A DNA stretch of 17,962 nt from JALYRV01 sp035512575 (GCA_035512575.1 DATKDT010000089.1:1-17962), one strand, 5' to 3'; positions 1-11,233 are shown, counted from the stretch's first letter. Made by a program: numbers and translations. Notes: generated from the sequence alone by a model not told the origin.

Positions 1-691
1 GCTCGCCGCCGCGGCCGAGCCCCAGCAGCGGCGCGAGGATCATCCCGGCGATGAAGCCGCCGATGTGCGCGAGATAGGCGACGCCGCCGCCGGCGCCTTC
101 ACCTGTCTCGGGCGTCACGGCGATCGATCCGAAGCCGTTGATGAACTGCATCAGGATCCACAGGCCCAGCATGAAGATCGCCGGCACCGCGGCCACGCCG
201 CCCCACGTCAGCACGTACACCTTGTTGCGCGGGAACATCAGCAGGTAGCCGCCGAGCACGCCGCTGATGGCGCCCGACGCGCCCACCGTGGGAATCATCG
301 AGTCGGGGTTGAAGAAGATGTGCGCGAGCGCGGCCGCGACGCCGGTGGCGAGATAGAAGACCAGGAAGCGGCCGTGGCCGATTCTGTGCTCGACGTTGTC
401 GCCGAAGACCCACAGGAACAGCATGTTGCCGAGCAGGTGGCCCCACCCGCCGTGCAGGAACATCGACGTGAACAGCGTCGACCACACCGGCAGGTCGATC
501 AGCGGCGGCAGATCGACGCCTTCGGTGTACTCGCGCGGGACGACGCCCCACGCTTCGACGAACGACTGCAGGGCGGCTTCGCTCGGCTGACTGATCTCGA
601 GAAAGAACGCGAGGATGTTCAGCGCGATGAATGAAATCGTGACGAACGCGATCCCCTGGCCTTTGACGTTCTCGTCGCCGATGGGCAGCAT
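1..691 (-). CDS. Rhomboid family intramembrane serine protease (3' end beyond the window)
   Basis: A polytopic membrane protease that would cleave transmembrane helices inside the inner membrane. The 230 visible residues, read from ATG at 691, have several hydrophobic helices. They carry the family's landmarks: HGGWGHLLGN at residues 80-89 (loop 1/TM2 region), the catalytic serine in GASG (Ser139) and the catalytic histidine in AHIGGF (His209). Both members of the Ser-His dyad are present, so the protein is probably active. The frame is open to the left edge, so only a C-terminal tail, and perhaps an extra domain, is missing. The start lies 4 bp after the metH stop, so it is probably cotranscribed with metH. 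No functional link to methionine synthesis is known, and its substrate cannot be inferred. Confidence in the family is high. Confidence 0.95.
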   Translation of the reverse strand, partial: MLPIGDENVKGQGIAFVTISFIALNILAFFLEISQPSEAALQSFVEAWGVVPREYTEGVDLPPLIDLPVWSTLFTSMFLHGGWGHLLGNMLFLWVFGDNVEHRIGHGRFLVFYLATGVAAALAHIFFNPDSMIPTVGASGAISGVLGGYLLMFPRNKVYVLTWGGVAAVPAIFMLGLWILMQFINGFGSIAVTPETGEGAGGGVAYLAHIGGFIAGMILAPLLGLGRGGE

Positions 692-695
692 GCCG

Positions 696-4412
<3,717 letters not shown>

Positions 4413-4419
4413 GGGTTCG

Positions 4420-4447
4420 GTTCTGTGTTCTACGTTCTACGTTCTAG
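4420..4447. repeat. Heptamer tandem repeat between the beta-propeller gene and metH
   Basis: Four tandem 7-bp units on the plus strand: GTTCTGT, GTTCTAC, GTTCTAC, GTTCTAG. They fill nearly all of the 31 bp gap. The last copy contains the TAG stop codon of the beta-propeller gene, read on the other strand. A related 9-bp array follows at once in the start of metH. The sequence has no strong Shine-Dalgarno core in the reading direction of metH. Confidence 0.85.
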
Positions 4448-5763
4448 TTCTTCCCAATCGCCCACAGCGTGCGCTGTCCACGCACGAACATCGTCTGGCC
4501 GGCGATGGCGGGCGTCGCCATCAGGGGCTCGCCCATCGCGTTCTGCGCGAGCACTTCGAATTCGGGGCCGGTTTTCACGACGAAGATGTCGCCGTCTTCG
4601 CTGGAGGCGTAGAGGCGGCCGTCGGAAATGACGGGGGAGGCGCTGAAGCCCGAGCCCTTGTGCAGCAGGCGCGAGCGATAGATCTCTTCGCCGGTGCGGT
4701 AGTTGTAGCTGTCGAAGATGCCGGCGTTGCCCAGGACGTAGAGCTGGTCGCGGTAGATCACCGGCGTGGGCATGTACGGGCCGCGCTGGGTCTTCTGCCA
4801 GAGCACCGAGGCGGTGCCGGTGATGTCGCCGCGCGCGCCGGGTTTGATCGCGAGAATCGGCGCGGTCGGACGCCGGCCGCTGGCCACGATGATCGCGTCG
4901 GGCGTGAAGATCGGCGTCGGCGCGGTGATCTGCGAGCTGCCGCCGAGCCGCCATAACTCCTTGCCGGTCTCGATGTCGTAGCCGTAGACGAAGTTCGACG
5001 AGTTGGTGACGATTTCGGTGCGGCCGGCGGCGGTCACAACGGTGGGCGTGCCCCACGACGGCAGCTCCTGGCGCGGCGTCCGCCAGATCTCGCGTCCGGT
5101 CTTCGCATCGAGCGCGAGCAGGTAGTCGTCCTTCGACGTGTCGACCTGCACGATCACCTTCCCGTCGTGAATCACCGGCGAGCTTGCCGTGCCCCACTCA
5201 TAGCTGGGGATGTCGTACGCACCGACATCGAGGTGGCCCAGATCCTTCTTCCACAGCAGCGTGCCGTCGACCGTATACGCGTACAGGCCCTGCGATCCGA
5301 AGAAGGCGACGAGGATGCGGCCGTCAGTGGCGGGCGTGGCGCTGGCGTAGGTCGACTTGATGTGCCGCTTCTCGCGCGGCGCGCCTTCGAACGCCGTCTG
5401 CTGCCAGATCGCGCGGCCGGTCTTTGCGTCGAAGGCCATCACGACCCACTTGTGGACCGATCGATCTTCCGAGGCGGTGCCTTCGCCGTACAGCCCCGGC
5501 TTGAACGTCGCATCGTCGCGGCTGCTGACGGCGGACGTCACGAAGACACGGCCGTTCGACACGATCGGGCTCGAATGCGCAAGCCCTGGAATCGGCGCTG
5601 TCCAGCGGATGTTCTCGCCTGTCGCAACGTTCCAGCTCACAGGCAGATCCTGGCCGTCCGACACGCCGGACGCATCGGTGCCGCGGAAGGACGGCCATTC
5701 ACCCGTGTCTGCCGAGACGGCGGCGATTAGGGCAAGCATCGCGATGAGCAGCATGCGTTTCAT
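4444..5763 (-). CDS. Secreted PQQ-like (BamB-like) beta-propeller repeat protein
   Basis: A 439-residue protein starting MKRMLLIAMLALIAAVSA, a typical Sec signal peptide, so it should act outside the cytoplasmic membrane. The mature part begins GEWPSFRG, a common opening for bacterial PQQ-like propellers. It contains repeated blade motifs of the type (A/L)xDxKTGxxxW: AFDAKTGRAIWQQ, ALDAKTGREIWRT, GYDIETGKELWRL and NYRTGEEIYRS. No heme-binding CxxCH or dehydrogenase cofactor site is obvious, so it is more likely a binding or scaffold propeller than a quinoprotein enzyme. The ATG at 5763 overlaps the upstream regulator's TGA (ATGA), which suggests translational coupling. A longer open frame continues upstream to 6300, but that part is antisense to the regulator and has no protein character. 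Its role in a methionine-linked operon is unknown. Confidence 0.9.
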   Translation of the reverse strand: MKRMLLIAMLALIAAVSADTGEWPSFRGTDASGVSDGQDLPVSWNVATGENIRWTAPIPGLAHSSPIVSNGRVFVTSAVSSRDDATFKPGLYGEGTASEDRSVHKWVVMAFDAKTGRAIWQQTAFEGAPREKRHIKSTYASATPATDGRILVAFFGSQGLYAYTVDGTLLWKKDLGHLDVGAYDIPSYEWGTASSPVIHDGKVIVQVDTSKDDYLLALDAKTGREIWRTPRQELPSWGTPTVVTAAGRTEIVTNSSNFVYGYDIETGKELWRLGGSSQITAPTPIFTPDAIIVASGRRPTAPILAIKPGARGDITGTASVLWQKTQRGPYMPTPVIYRDQLYVLGNAGIFDSYNYRTGEEIYRSRLLHKGSGFSASPVISDGRLYASSEDGDIFVVKTGPEFEVLAQNAMGEPLMATPAIAGQTMFVRGQRTLWAIGKN

Positions 5764-6704
5764 CGTTTGTCCTTCCTGAGAGGTTTCGTTCCCCCGGCCA
5801 CCAGCACCGTAAACGGATCGCCGGTCTTGCGCGCGCCGACGCGCAGCTGCACGCGGGCGAAGCCCGCGCCGGCCAGCATCTTCTTCAGCTCGACATCCTT
5901 GAAGCCGAGCCAGCGGTCGCCGAGCGTTTCTTTGACCCAGGCCTGATCGTGCTGCCGTAAATCGAGCACGAGCAGCTTGCCGCCGGGACGCAGCACGCGG
6001 GCCGCTTCGGCCAGGGCCTGGCGCGGCTCGATCGCGTGATGGAGCGCCTGGGAGAGGACGGCAATGTCGACGCTCTCGTCCGCGAGGGGCAGCTTCTCGA
6101 GCTCGCCCTGCTTCCAGGCAATGTTCGAAACCTTGCGGCGCTTTGCGAGGGCGCGCCCGCGCGCCAGCATCTCGGGCGAGCGATCGATCGCGGTGACCCG
6201 CTTCGCCCAGCGCGCCGCCTCGATCGTCAGGTAGCCGTCGCCGCAGCCGAGGTCCGCGACGTCCGCCGCCGGCAGCAGATAGCTGATCGCGCGCGCCCAT
6301 GCCGGCCAGCTGCGGCCCGGCACGAGCTGCCGCGCATCCTCCGCGGCGCCATGCTCGGCGAAGCTTTCCTTGCGCAGCCTCAGCACTTCCTGCAGCTTCG
6401 CATCGTCGGCGCGCAGCACGGAATCGGAGGCCTGCTCGAACTGCGCGCGCAGCATCGGCCAGACGCCGTCCGAGTCATTCCTGATTGCAGGATTGACGCG
6501 AAACCATGTGTAACCGCCCGAGCGCTCTTCGGATACGAGGCCTGCGTCGCGCAGCAACCCGAGATGACGCGACACGCCCGACTGGGCGATGCCGACGATG
6601 CCGGTGAGCTCGGTGACGTTGAGGGCCTCGGCCGCCAGCAGACGCAGGACCCGCAGGCGGACCTCGTCGCCCAGCAGCCGGAACAGCCCGGCGGACGCGC
6701 GCAT
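5760..6704 (-). CDS. ArsR-family HTH regulator fused to a class I SAM-dependent methyltransferase (SahR-like)
   Basis: A 314-residue two-domain protein. Residues 5-70 form an ArsR-type winged helix, with recognition helix QSGVSRHLGLLRDAGLV (41-57) and wing SGGYTWFRV. Residues about 130-305 form a Rossmann methyltransferase with motif I VADLGCGDG (149-157), acidic strand end AIDRSPEML, LSQALHHA and VLRPGGKLLVLD. The helix that carries metal-binding cysteines in ArsR/SmtB has none here, so it is unlikely to be a metal sensor. ArsR-methyltransferase fusions occur beside SAM-cycle genes, and SahR is an ArsR-family regulator of that cycle in Proteobacteria. With metH two genes downstream, I infer a sensor of SAM or S-adenosylhomocysteine. 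ATG at 6704 is chosen over TTG at 6713 because the TTG lies inside the -10 box. Its stop overlaps the next gene's start. Confidence 0.9.
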   Translation of the reverse strand: MRASAGLFRLLGDEVRLRVLRLLAAEALNVTELTGIVGIAQSGVSRHLGLLRDAGLVSEERSGGYTWFRVNPAIRNDSDGVWPMLRAQFEQASDSVLRADDAKLQEVLRLRKESFAEHGAAEDARQLVPGRSWPAWARAISYLLPAADVADLGCGDGYLTIEAARWAKRVTAIDRSPEMLARGRALAKRRKVSNIAWKQGELEKLPLADESVDIAVLSQALHHAIEPRQALAEAARVLRPGGKLLVLDLRQHDQAWVKETLGDRWLGFKDVELKKMLAGAGFARVQLRVGARKTGDPFTVLVAGGTKPLRKDKR

Positions 6705-6728
6705 ATACAGCAATATATATGTATGTAT
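6702..6728. promoter_or_regulatory. AT-rich inverted repeat over the regulator's start: candidate operator
   Basis: An AT-rich island in otherwise GC-rich DNA, with only 6 G or C in 27 bases. CATATA (6702-6707) and TATATG (6716-6721) form an inverted repeat with an 8 bp spacer. A second imperfect pair, ATACA (6705-6709) and TGTAT (6720-6724), overlaps it. The repeat covers the proposed -10 box and start codon of the ArsR-methyltransferase gene. ArsR-family proteins commonly bind inverted repeats over their own promoters, so an autoregulatory operator is a reasonable inference. Confidence 0.55.
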
Positions 6729-6740
6729 GGGTCAGCGCAA
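6712..6740 (-). promoter_or_regulatory. Sigma-70-type promoter of the ArsR-methyltransferase/metH operon
   Basis: On the minus strand, TTGCGC (6740-6735) and TATATT (6717-6712) are separated by exactly 17 bp. The start codon ATG follows the -10 box after 7 bases. Transcription would therefore begin at or next to the ATG, giving a leaderless or nearly leaderless message. This agrees with the absence of a Shine-Dalgarno sequence. Confidence 0.55.
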
Positions 6741-6762
6741 GCCCTGAAGTCGTTGACTGGGC

Positions 6763-6768
6763 TATACT
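6763..6768 (+). promoter_or_regulatory. -10 box candidate for the divergent hydrolase gene
   Basis: TATACT matches the sigma-70 -10 consensus TATAAT at five of six bases and lies 10 bp before the GTG at 6779. No good -35 hexamer is found at 16-18 bp spacing. TTGACT at 6753-6758 is too close (4 bp) to pair with it. If real, the message would have only a few untranslated bases. Confidence 0.4.
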
Positions 6769-6778
6769 TAGCCTCCAC

Positions 6779-7444
6779 GTGACTGGCGAGTTCACGCTCG
6801 AAACCGAACACGGGCCCATCACCACGCGGCGCTACTCCGCCCATGAGCGGCGTGCCGCGGTGCTGCTCGCGCACGGCGCCGGCGCCGGTCAGATGCATCC
6901 CTTCATGATGGCGGCGGCCACGGCGTTCACCGCCGCGGGCTTCGAGGCGATCACCTTCGATTTTCCCTACATGGAAGCGGGACGCCGCGTGCCCGATCCG
7001 GCGCCAACGCTCGAGAAGACATTTGCCGACGTCGCGAGGGAATGCTGTTCGCGGTGGCTCAACGGCGGCGTGCCCTATTTCGCGGGCGGCAAGTCGATGG
7101 GCGGGCGCATCGCCTCGCAGACGTCGGCGCACGGCCTGTTCGCGCGCGAGCCCGACGGGCTGGTGTTTCTCGGCTATCCGCTGCATCCACCCGGCAACGC
7201 CGCGAGACGCCGCGACGAGCACCTCGCGAAAGTGAAGCCGCCGATGCTGTTCGTGCACGGCACGCGCGATCCGTTCGGCTCTGCCGAGGAGATGCAGGAG
7301 GTGGTGAAGGGCCTCAGGCGCGCGACGCTCTCGCTCATCGAAGGCGGGGGCCACTCGTTCGAAGCGGCGCAGCGCGACGGCGGCGACCGCTCGGTGCAGG
7401 CGTTCGACGCGGCGATCGCCTGGATGAGGGACAGAATCAAATAG
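6779..7444 (+). CDS. Alpha/beta hydrolase of the Tex30/KANL3 type
   Basis: A 221-residue single-domain alpha/beta hydrolase without signal peptide, so probably cytoplasmic. LAHGAGAGQMHPFM (30-43) is the oxyanion-hole HG region. The nucleophile elbow is GGKSMGGR with Ser106. The acid is Asp164 in HGTRDPFG and the base is His192 in GGGHSF, so the catalytic triad is complete. Related proteins are annotated only as Tex30/KANL3-like or dienelactone-hydrolase-like, and the substrate is unknown. GTG at 6779 is preferred. An in-frame ATG at 6719 would add 20 residues of no family character and would lie inside the opposite gene's promoter. The upstream TATACT at 6763 also argues for the GTG. It is divergent from the regulator operon and may share its 74 bp control region. 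The transglycosylase gene follows after 43 bp. Confidence 0.88.
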   Translation: MTGEFTLETEHGPITTRRYSAHERRAAVLLAHGAGAGQMHPFMMAAATAFTAAGFEAITFDFPYMEAGRRVPDPAPTLEKTFADVARECCSRWLNGGVPYFAGGKSMGGRIASQTSAHGLFAREPDGLVFLGYPLHPPGNAARRRDEHLAKVKPPMLFVHGTRDPFGSAEEMQEVVKGLRRATLSLIEGGGHSFEAAQRDGGDRSVQAFDAAIAWMRDRIK

Positions 7445-7487
7445 TTGCTGAGTCGGCGGGCGGTACGGCCTGTGCGACACTGGCCGC

Positions 7488-9680
7488 ATGAGCGTGGTTG
7501 CTTCCAGTTTGGCTCTGCTGTTGCTCGTCGGGTTTCCCGGCTGCTCAAGCGATCCGCAGAGCGCGCCGCCAACGCTCCCCGCTTCGTCTTTTCCCGACAT
7601 CACGGCAACCGGACAGAACCCAGCTGATGCGCTGAAGGCGCTCGAAGCGCGGCGCGGGACCCGCCCCTCGATCGAAGCGGACGTGCTGCGCGCGCGGCTG
7701 CTCGGCGAGGTTGGCCGCCACGCCGAAAGCGCCGACGCATGGGACGCGGTGGCGGCGGCAGAGCCGGCGCTCGGCGTGTTCGCGCGGCGGGCCGCTGTGC
7801 GCGCCAGCCTGGCGGCCGGCAACATCGACCGGGCCGGGCCGGCGATCGATCGGCTGCTCAGCGAGGGTCCGCCGACCGATCACACCGATCTCGCGCTGGA
7901 CGTGGCCACGCGCCTCCGAACCGCCGGACGGCACGACGAGGCTCGCGCGCTGTACCGCCGCGTGCTCGCGGGCAATGCGTCGGGATCGCGCGCCGAGGAA
8001 GCGCGGCTCGGCATTGCCGAATCGCTTGCGGCGACAGACGACACCGCGGGCGCCCTTGCCGAGCTGCGCCGCGTGCGCATGACGTTCGGCAACTTCGAGG
8101 CGTACGAAGCCGCCAAGCGCTCCGAGATTCGCATCGCCAACGCCGCCGGCGCGCGCGTGCCTCCGGTCACCGCCGCCGAGTATTCGACGATGACGGAGCG
8201 GCTGCTGGCCAGGTCGCGGTACGACGAGGCGATCGTGTTGTTCGAACAGCAATTGGAAATTGTAAATGGAGCCGACGCGGCCCGAGTAGAGGCCGCGATC
8301 ATCGACACCCTCTATCGCGCTCGCGAGAACAGCAAGGCGCGCGACCGCATCAAACGCTTCCGCAGCCGCTGGCCCGGCAGCTCCTATGACGATGAGGTCA
8401 CGGTGCTCGACTTCCGGATCGCGATCCGCGAAGCGCGCACGGCGGATGTACGGCGGCTCGGCTACGCGATCATGCGCGGGCGCGTGCCGGGCGTCTCGAC
8501 GGCGGATCAGCGCGGCATCGGACGCCTCGTCGGGTCCTATCTGGCGGCGGTCGGCCAGGTGAACGAAGCCCTGGACGTCTTCCGCGAGATGTTTCAGTCG
8601 AGCCGTTCGGCCAACGAGCAGGAGGATCTGCTGTGGCGCGCGGGCATCACGGCGCTGCGCGCCGGCGATCTGGACCGCGCGAAGAGCAACCTCGAAGGTC
8701 TGATCAGACGGCGGCCGGGCGCCGAGACGGTGCGCATCGCGCGCTTCTGGATCGCGGATGCCGAGGCGAAGGTCGGGCGGAAGGACGCCGCGGCGCGGAT
8801 CTGGGCCAGCCTGGCCGACGAGCAGCCGCTCGACTACTACGGGCTGCGCGCGGCCGATCGGATCGGCCGCACCGATCGGATCGGGCCGTCGGCGCCCGCC
8901 GCGCCGGATCTCGCGGTGCGCGAGGAGACGCGGGCGGCGCCCGAGCTGCAGGCGGCGCGCATCCTGTCGGCCGCCGGGTTTCCGTCCGAGGCGGCGGCCT
9001 TCGCGCGCCAGGCGGCCGAGCGCTTCCCGTCGGATCTCGGCATCGCGTACGAAGCCGCGCGCGCGAGCGCCGCGGCCGGCGAATATCGCGCCGCGCATTC
9101 GCTGATGGCGCGCCGGTTCCCGACGTACGTCACGCGGGGCGGGCGCGATCTGCCGCCGGAGTTCCTGAAGCTGTTCTGGCCGATGGCGTTCGAAGAACAC
9201 ATCGTCGAGGCGGCGAAGCGCTCGAACGTCGACCCGCTCGTCATGCTCTCGATCGCGCGGCGCGAATCGCGCTACGACCCTGGCGTGCGGTCGCTGGTGG
9301 GCGCCATCGGCCTGTTCCAGTTCATGCCCTATACGGCGGTGGAAGTCGCGCCGGCGGCGGGTCTGACCGACGTCAGCGAGCCGGCGCTCAAGACGCCGTT
9401 CGCCGCCTCACGGCTGGCCGCGGCGTACCTGAGCGAGCTGCTGCGCCGCTTCGACGGCGAGCTCGCCCCGGCGGCCGCGTCGTACAACGCCGGCGAGGAT
9501 CTCGCGACGACCTGGTGGAAGGCGCACAAGGGGGCGGGCGTCGACATGTTCGTCGAGATGATCCCGTACGCCGAAACGCGCGGCTACGTGCGCGAAGTCG
9601 TGGCGAACTACGAAACCTACCAGTGGCTGTACGGAATCAGCCCGCGAGCGCGCCCAGGAACCTCCCCAGCTCCGCGCTGA
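7488..9680 (+). CDS. Slt70-like lytic transglycosylase with helical repeats, probable lipoprotein
   Basis: Cleaves the MurNAc-GlcNAc bond of peptidoglycan to form 1,6-anhydro ends in the periplasm. The 730 residues begin with a hydrophobic signal ending FPGC (Cys19). This is a weak lipobox because Phe and Pro occupy -3 and -2, and the n-region lacks positive charges. Residues about 45-550 are alanine- and arginine-rich helices in TPR-like pairs, matching the superhelical ring of Slt70. The C-terminal SLT domain has catalytic Glu593 in RRESRYDP, then GAIGLFQFMP (605-614) and AAASYNAGE (662-670), the three classical motifs. The following aromatic MIPYAETRGYVREV is also typical. ATG at 7488 is the only plausible start after an in-frame stop at 7449. 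The last 44 bp overlap the convergent esterase gene. Confidence 0.93.
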   Translation: MSVVASSLALLLLVGFPGCSSDPQSAPPTLPASSFPDITATGQNPADALKALEARRGTRPSIEADVLRARLLGEVGRHAESADAWDAVAAAEPALGVFARRAAVRASLAAGNIDRAGPAIDRLLSEGPPTDHTDLALDVATRLRTAGRHDEARALYRRVLAGNASGSRAEEARLGIAESLAATDDTAGALAELRRVRMTFGNFEAYEAAKRSEIRIANAAGARVPPVTAAEYSTMTERLLARSRYDEAIVLFEQQLEIVNGADAARVEAAIIDTLYRARENSKARDRIKRFRSRWPGSSYDDEVTVLDFRIAIREARTADVRRLGYAIMRGRVPGVSTADQRGIGRLVGSYLAAVGQVNEALDVFREMFQSSRSANEQEDLLWRAGITALRAGDLDRAKSNLEGLIRRRPGAETVRIARFWIADAEAKVGRKDAAARIWASLADEQPLDYYGLRAADRIGRTDRIGPSAPAAPDLAVREETRAAPELQAARILSAAGFPSEAAAFARQAAERFPSDLGIAYEAARASAAAGEYRAAHSLMARRFPTYVTRGGRDLPPEFLKLFWPMAFEEHIVEAAKRSNVDPLVMLSIARRESRYDPGVRSLVGAIGLFQFMPYTAVEVAPAAGLTDVSEPALKTPFAASRLAAAYLSELLRRFDGELAPAAASYNAGEDLATTWWKAHKGAGVDMFVEMIPYAETRGYVREVVANYETYQWLYGISPRARPGTSPAPR

Positions 9681-10287
9681 ACTCGCCGGTCCATTCGTGG
9701 CCGCCGTCGAAGCGCAGGCGCCCGTGCGGCGCGCCTTTTTCCTCGAGCATCCGCAGGTCGGCGTCCATCTTCTCCGCCGTGTACCACTCGTCTTTCGTGC
9801 CGCCCGCGACGAGCGCGATCGGGAAGTTCTCGGCCGGCGCATCGGCCAGCTCCGGCGGAATGTCGCCGGCCAGCGCCACGATGCCGTCGGCGCGGCGGCG
9901 TCCCAGCACCGCGGCGCGCCACGCCATCGACGCGCCCTGCGAGAACCCCACGCACACGATGACGTCGGCCCGGCGCTCGCGCTGCAGCGCCACCGTCGCC
10001 CCGTCGACGTAGTCGACATTCTCGCCAATCGCCAGCGCGCGGTCCTCGCGCGTCATCCAGCTCGCCACGACTTCGTTCCCACGCCCGTAGAAGGGATGCA
10101 GCGCCTGAATCGAGGCCACCGTCCACTGCTCGATCCCGGGCACGCCCTCGAGCGTCTCGTGCATCGACTCCGCCCGCTGCGCGTAGCCATGAAACGCCAG
10201 CAGCAGCCGCGAGCGCTTTCCGTCATACACCGCGTCGCGGACGACGACGCGGCCGTGCGCGCGCGCGGGCACGTTGAAGGTTTTCAT
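9637..10287 (-). CDS. Phospholipase/carboxylesterase-type alpha/beta hydrolase
   Basis: A 216-residue serine hydrolase of the carboxylesterase/acyl-protein thioesterase group, with no signal peptide. It has LLLAFHGYAQ (28-37) for the oxyanion hole and nucleophile Ser116 in GFSQGAS, the family's typical elbow. Asp166 in GGTKDEWY and His197 in DGGHEW complete the triad. The substrate is unknown, with short-chain esters or lysolipids being usual for the family. ATG at 10287 shares one base with the TGA of the FkbM gene (TGATG), which indicates translational coupling and is better than TTG at 10290. The 3' end overlaps the transglycosylase gene on the other strand by 44 bp, so the two genes run tail to tail with no space for an external terminator. 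Confidence 0.9.
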   Translation of the reverse strand: MKTFNVPARAHGRVVVRDAVYDGKRSRLLLAFHGYAQRAESMHETLEGVPGIEQWTVASIQALHPFYGRGNEVVASWMTREDRALAIGENVDYVDGATVALQRERRADVIVCVGFSQGASMAWRAAVLGRRRADGIVALAGDIPPELADAPAENFPIALVAGGTKDEWYTAEKMDADLRMLEEKGAPHGRLRFDGGHEWTGEFSAELGRFLGALAG

Positions 10288-11213
10288 CAATGGAAGTACG
10301 CCTGGAAGGGGCCGCGAAAGAAGACCGCGTAGCCGGCATGCGATGACGCGACCGCCGCCGGCACCAGTGTTTCATCGTCGCGCCCGTGGTACACGCAAAT
10401 CGCCATCCGCGGCGTGAAGGCCGCAATCGTGCGTCCGGCCCCCGCGAGCGCTCGCGGCTCGGCGCCTTCGATATCCATCTTGATGAAATCGACGCGATCC
10501 TGTCCGAGCTCGCGCATCAGGCTGTCGAGCCTGACGGCGCGGACGCGGATGGTTGTGTCGGTCGGACGATCGGTCGCGGCGCGGGCGCGTCCCGTGGTGC
10601 TTTGCGCGCCGATGCGAAATTCCAGCGACGCGTCCGCGTCCCATGCCGCGGCCTCGGCAACCAGAACGGTGCCGGCCTGTATCTCCTCCGCGAAGGTGCG
10701 GCGGAGACAAGCCGCAAGCGCGGGCATTGGCTCCACCGCGATGACGCGTGCCGCGCCGCGTCGCAGCGCATAGCGCGTAAAGGTGCCCAGGTGGGCGCCG
10801 ACGTCGATGACGACGTCGCCGGGCTCGATGGATGCCGGCGCGCGGTCGTAAATTCTGCCGCCCAGTTCTTCGACAACCAGATGATCGAGAACGCGTCCGT
10901 CGTTTTCACCTCCCCAGAACGCGCCGAGTGCGGTCTGCCAGACGACCGGGCAGGGCGCCTCGCCGGTGCCCGCGGCTTTCACGAAGAGCGGATCGCGCTG
11001 CTGCGTCCAGCGCGGTCCAAGCCGCCGGACAATGGACCACCAGCTGACGTCGGGCGCGTGGCCGCCGCGCTTCATCGCGATGATGAAACTGCGCGTCTCG
11101 AACACATAACTGGCCAGATAGCGCTGGCGCGCGCCGATCGCGACGACAGCAAGCACGAGTAGGGCGAGGGCGGCGAGACGGACGCGCCGGCCGGCGGGGA
11201 GAAGCCGGTTCAT
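10287..11213 (-). CDS. FkbM family SAM-dependent methyltransferase with N-terminal membrane anchor
   Basis: A 308-residue protein. Residues 12-27 are a hydrophobic helix preceded by Arg residues, so it is likely an N-terminally anchored inner-membrane protein, which is unusual for a methyltransferase. The FkbM-type domain has motif I VIDVGAHLGTFT (135-146), the acidic AVEPMP (159-164) and the diagnostic FIKMDIEGAE (243-252). FkbM relatives methylate sugar or polyketide hydroxyls, but no polysaccharide cluster surrounds this one, so the substrate is open. It lacks a clear Shine-Dalgarno and starts 20 bp from the divergent pepF start. Its stop overlaps the downstream esterase start by one base. 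If the N-in orientation predicted from the basic N-terminus is wrong, the domain would face the periplasm, where SAM is absent. Confidence 0.88.
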   Translation of the reverse strand: MNRLLPAGRRVRLAALALLVLAVVAIGARQRYLASYVFETRSFIIAMKRGGHAPDVSWWSIVRRLGPRWTQQRDPLFVKAAGTGEAPCPVVWQTALGAFWGGENDGRVLDHLVVEELGGRIYDRAPASIEPGDVVIDVGAHLGTFTRYALRRGAARVIAVEPMPALAACLRRTFAEEIQAGTVLVAEAAAWDADASLEFRIGAQSTTGRARAATDRPTDTTIRVRAVRLDSLMRELGQDRVDFIKMDIEGAEPRALAGAGRTIAAFTPRMAICVYHGRDDETLVPAAVASSHAGYAVFFRGPFQAYFH

Positions 11214-11218
11214 GCGCT

Positions 11219-11230
11219 GATAAGCTTATC
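11219..11230. promoter_or_regulatory. Perfect 12-bp palindrome GATAAGCTTATC between divergent FkbM and pepF genes
   Basis: The 20 bp gap between the two start codons contains GATAAGCTTATC, identical on both strands. GATAAG, read either way, matches TATAAT at four of six bases. It lies 9 bp (pepF) and 11 bp (FkbM gene) before the ATG. Neither gene has a Shine-Dalgarno. It may be a symmetric shared -10 region for two leaderless messages, or a repressor site. No good -35 box is visible on either side. Confidence 0.45.
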
Positions 11231-11233
11231 CGC

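Noticed and set aside
5764..6300. An N-terminal extension of the beta-propeller protein to 6300.
   Set aside because: It is antisense-like, Arg-rich sequence within the regulator gene. The signal peptide at 5763 and the ATGA overlap mark the true start.
5760..6704. A metal-responsive or arsenic-sensing ArsR function.
   Set aside because: The cysteines of the usual metal-binding helix are missing, no arsenic or metal-efflux gene is present, and the fused methyltransferase domain points to another ligand.
6753..6768. TTGACT and TATACT as a -35/-10 pair.
   Set aside because: The 4 bp spacing is far too short for sigma-70. Only TATACT was kept as a candidate.
6719..6778. An upstream ATG start for the Tex30-like hydrolase.
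   Set aside because: It would add 20 residues without family similarity, start within the opposite promoter, and lie upstream of the likely -10 box.
7545..9200. A 551-codon frame antisense to the transglycosylase gene.
   Set aside because: It is Arg/Ala-rich with no recognisable domain, and is explained by the opposite gene's composition.
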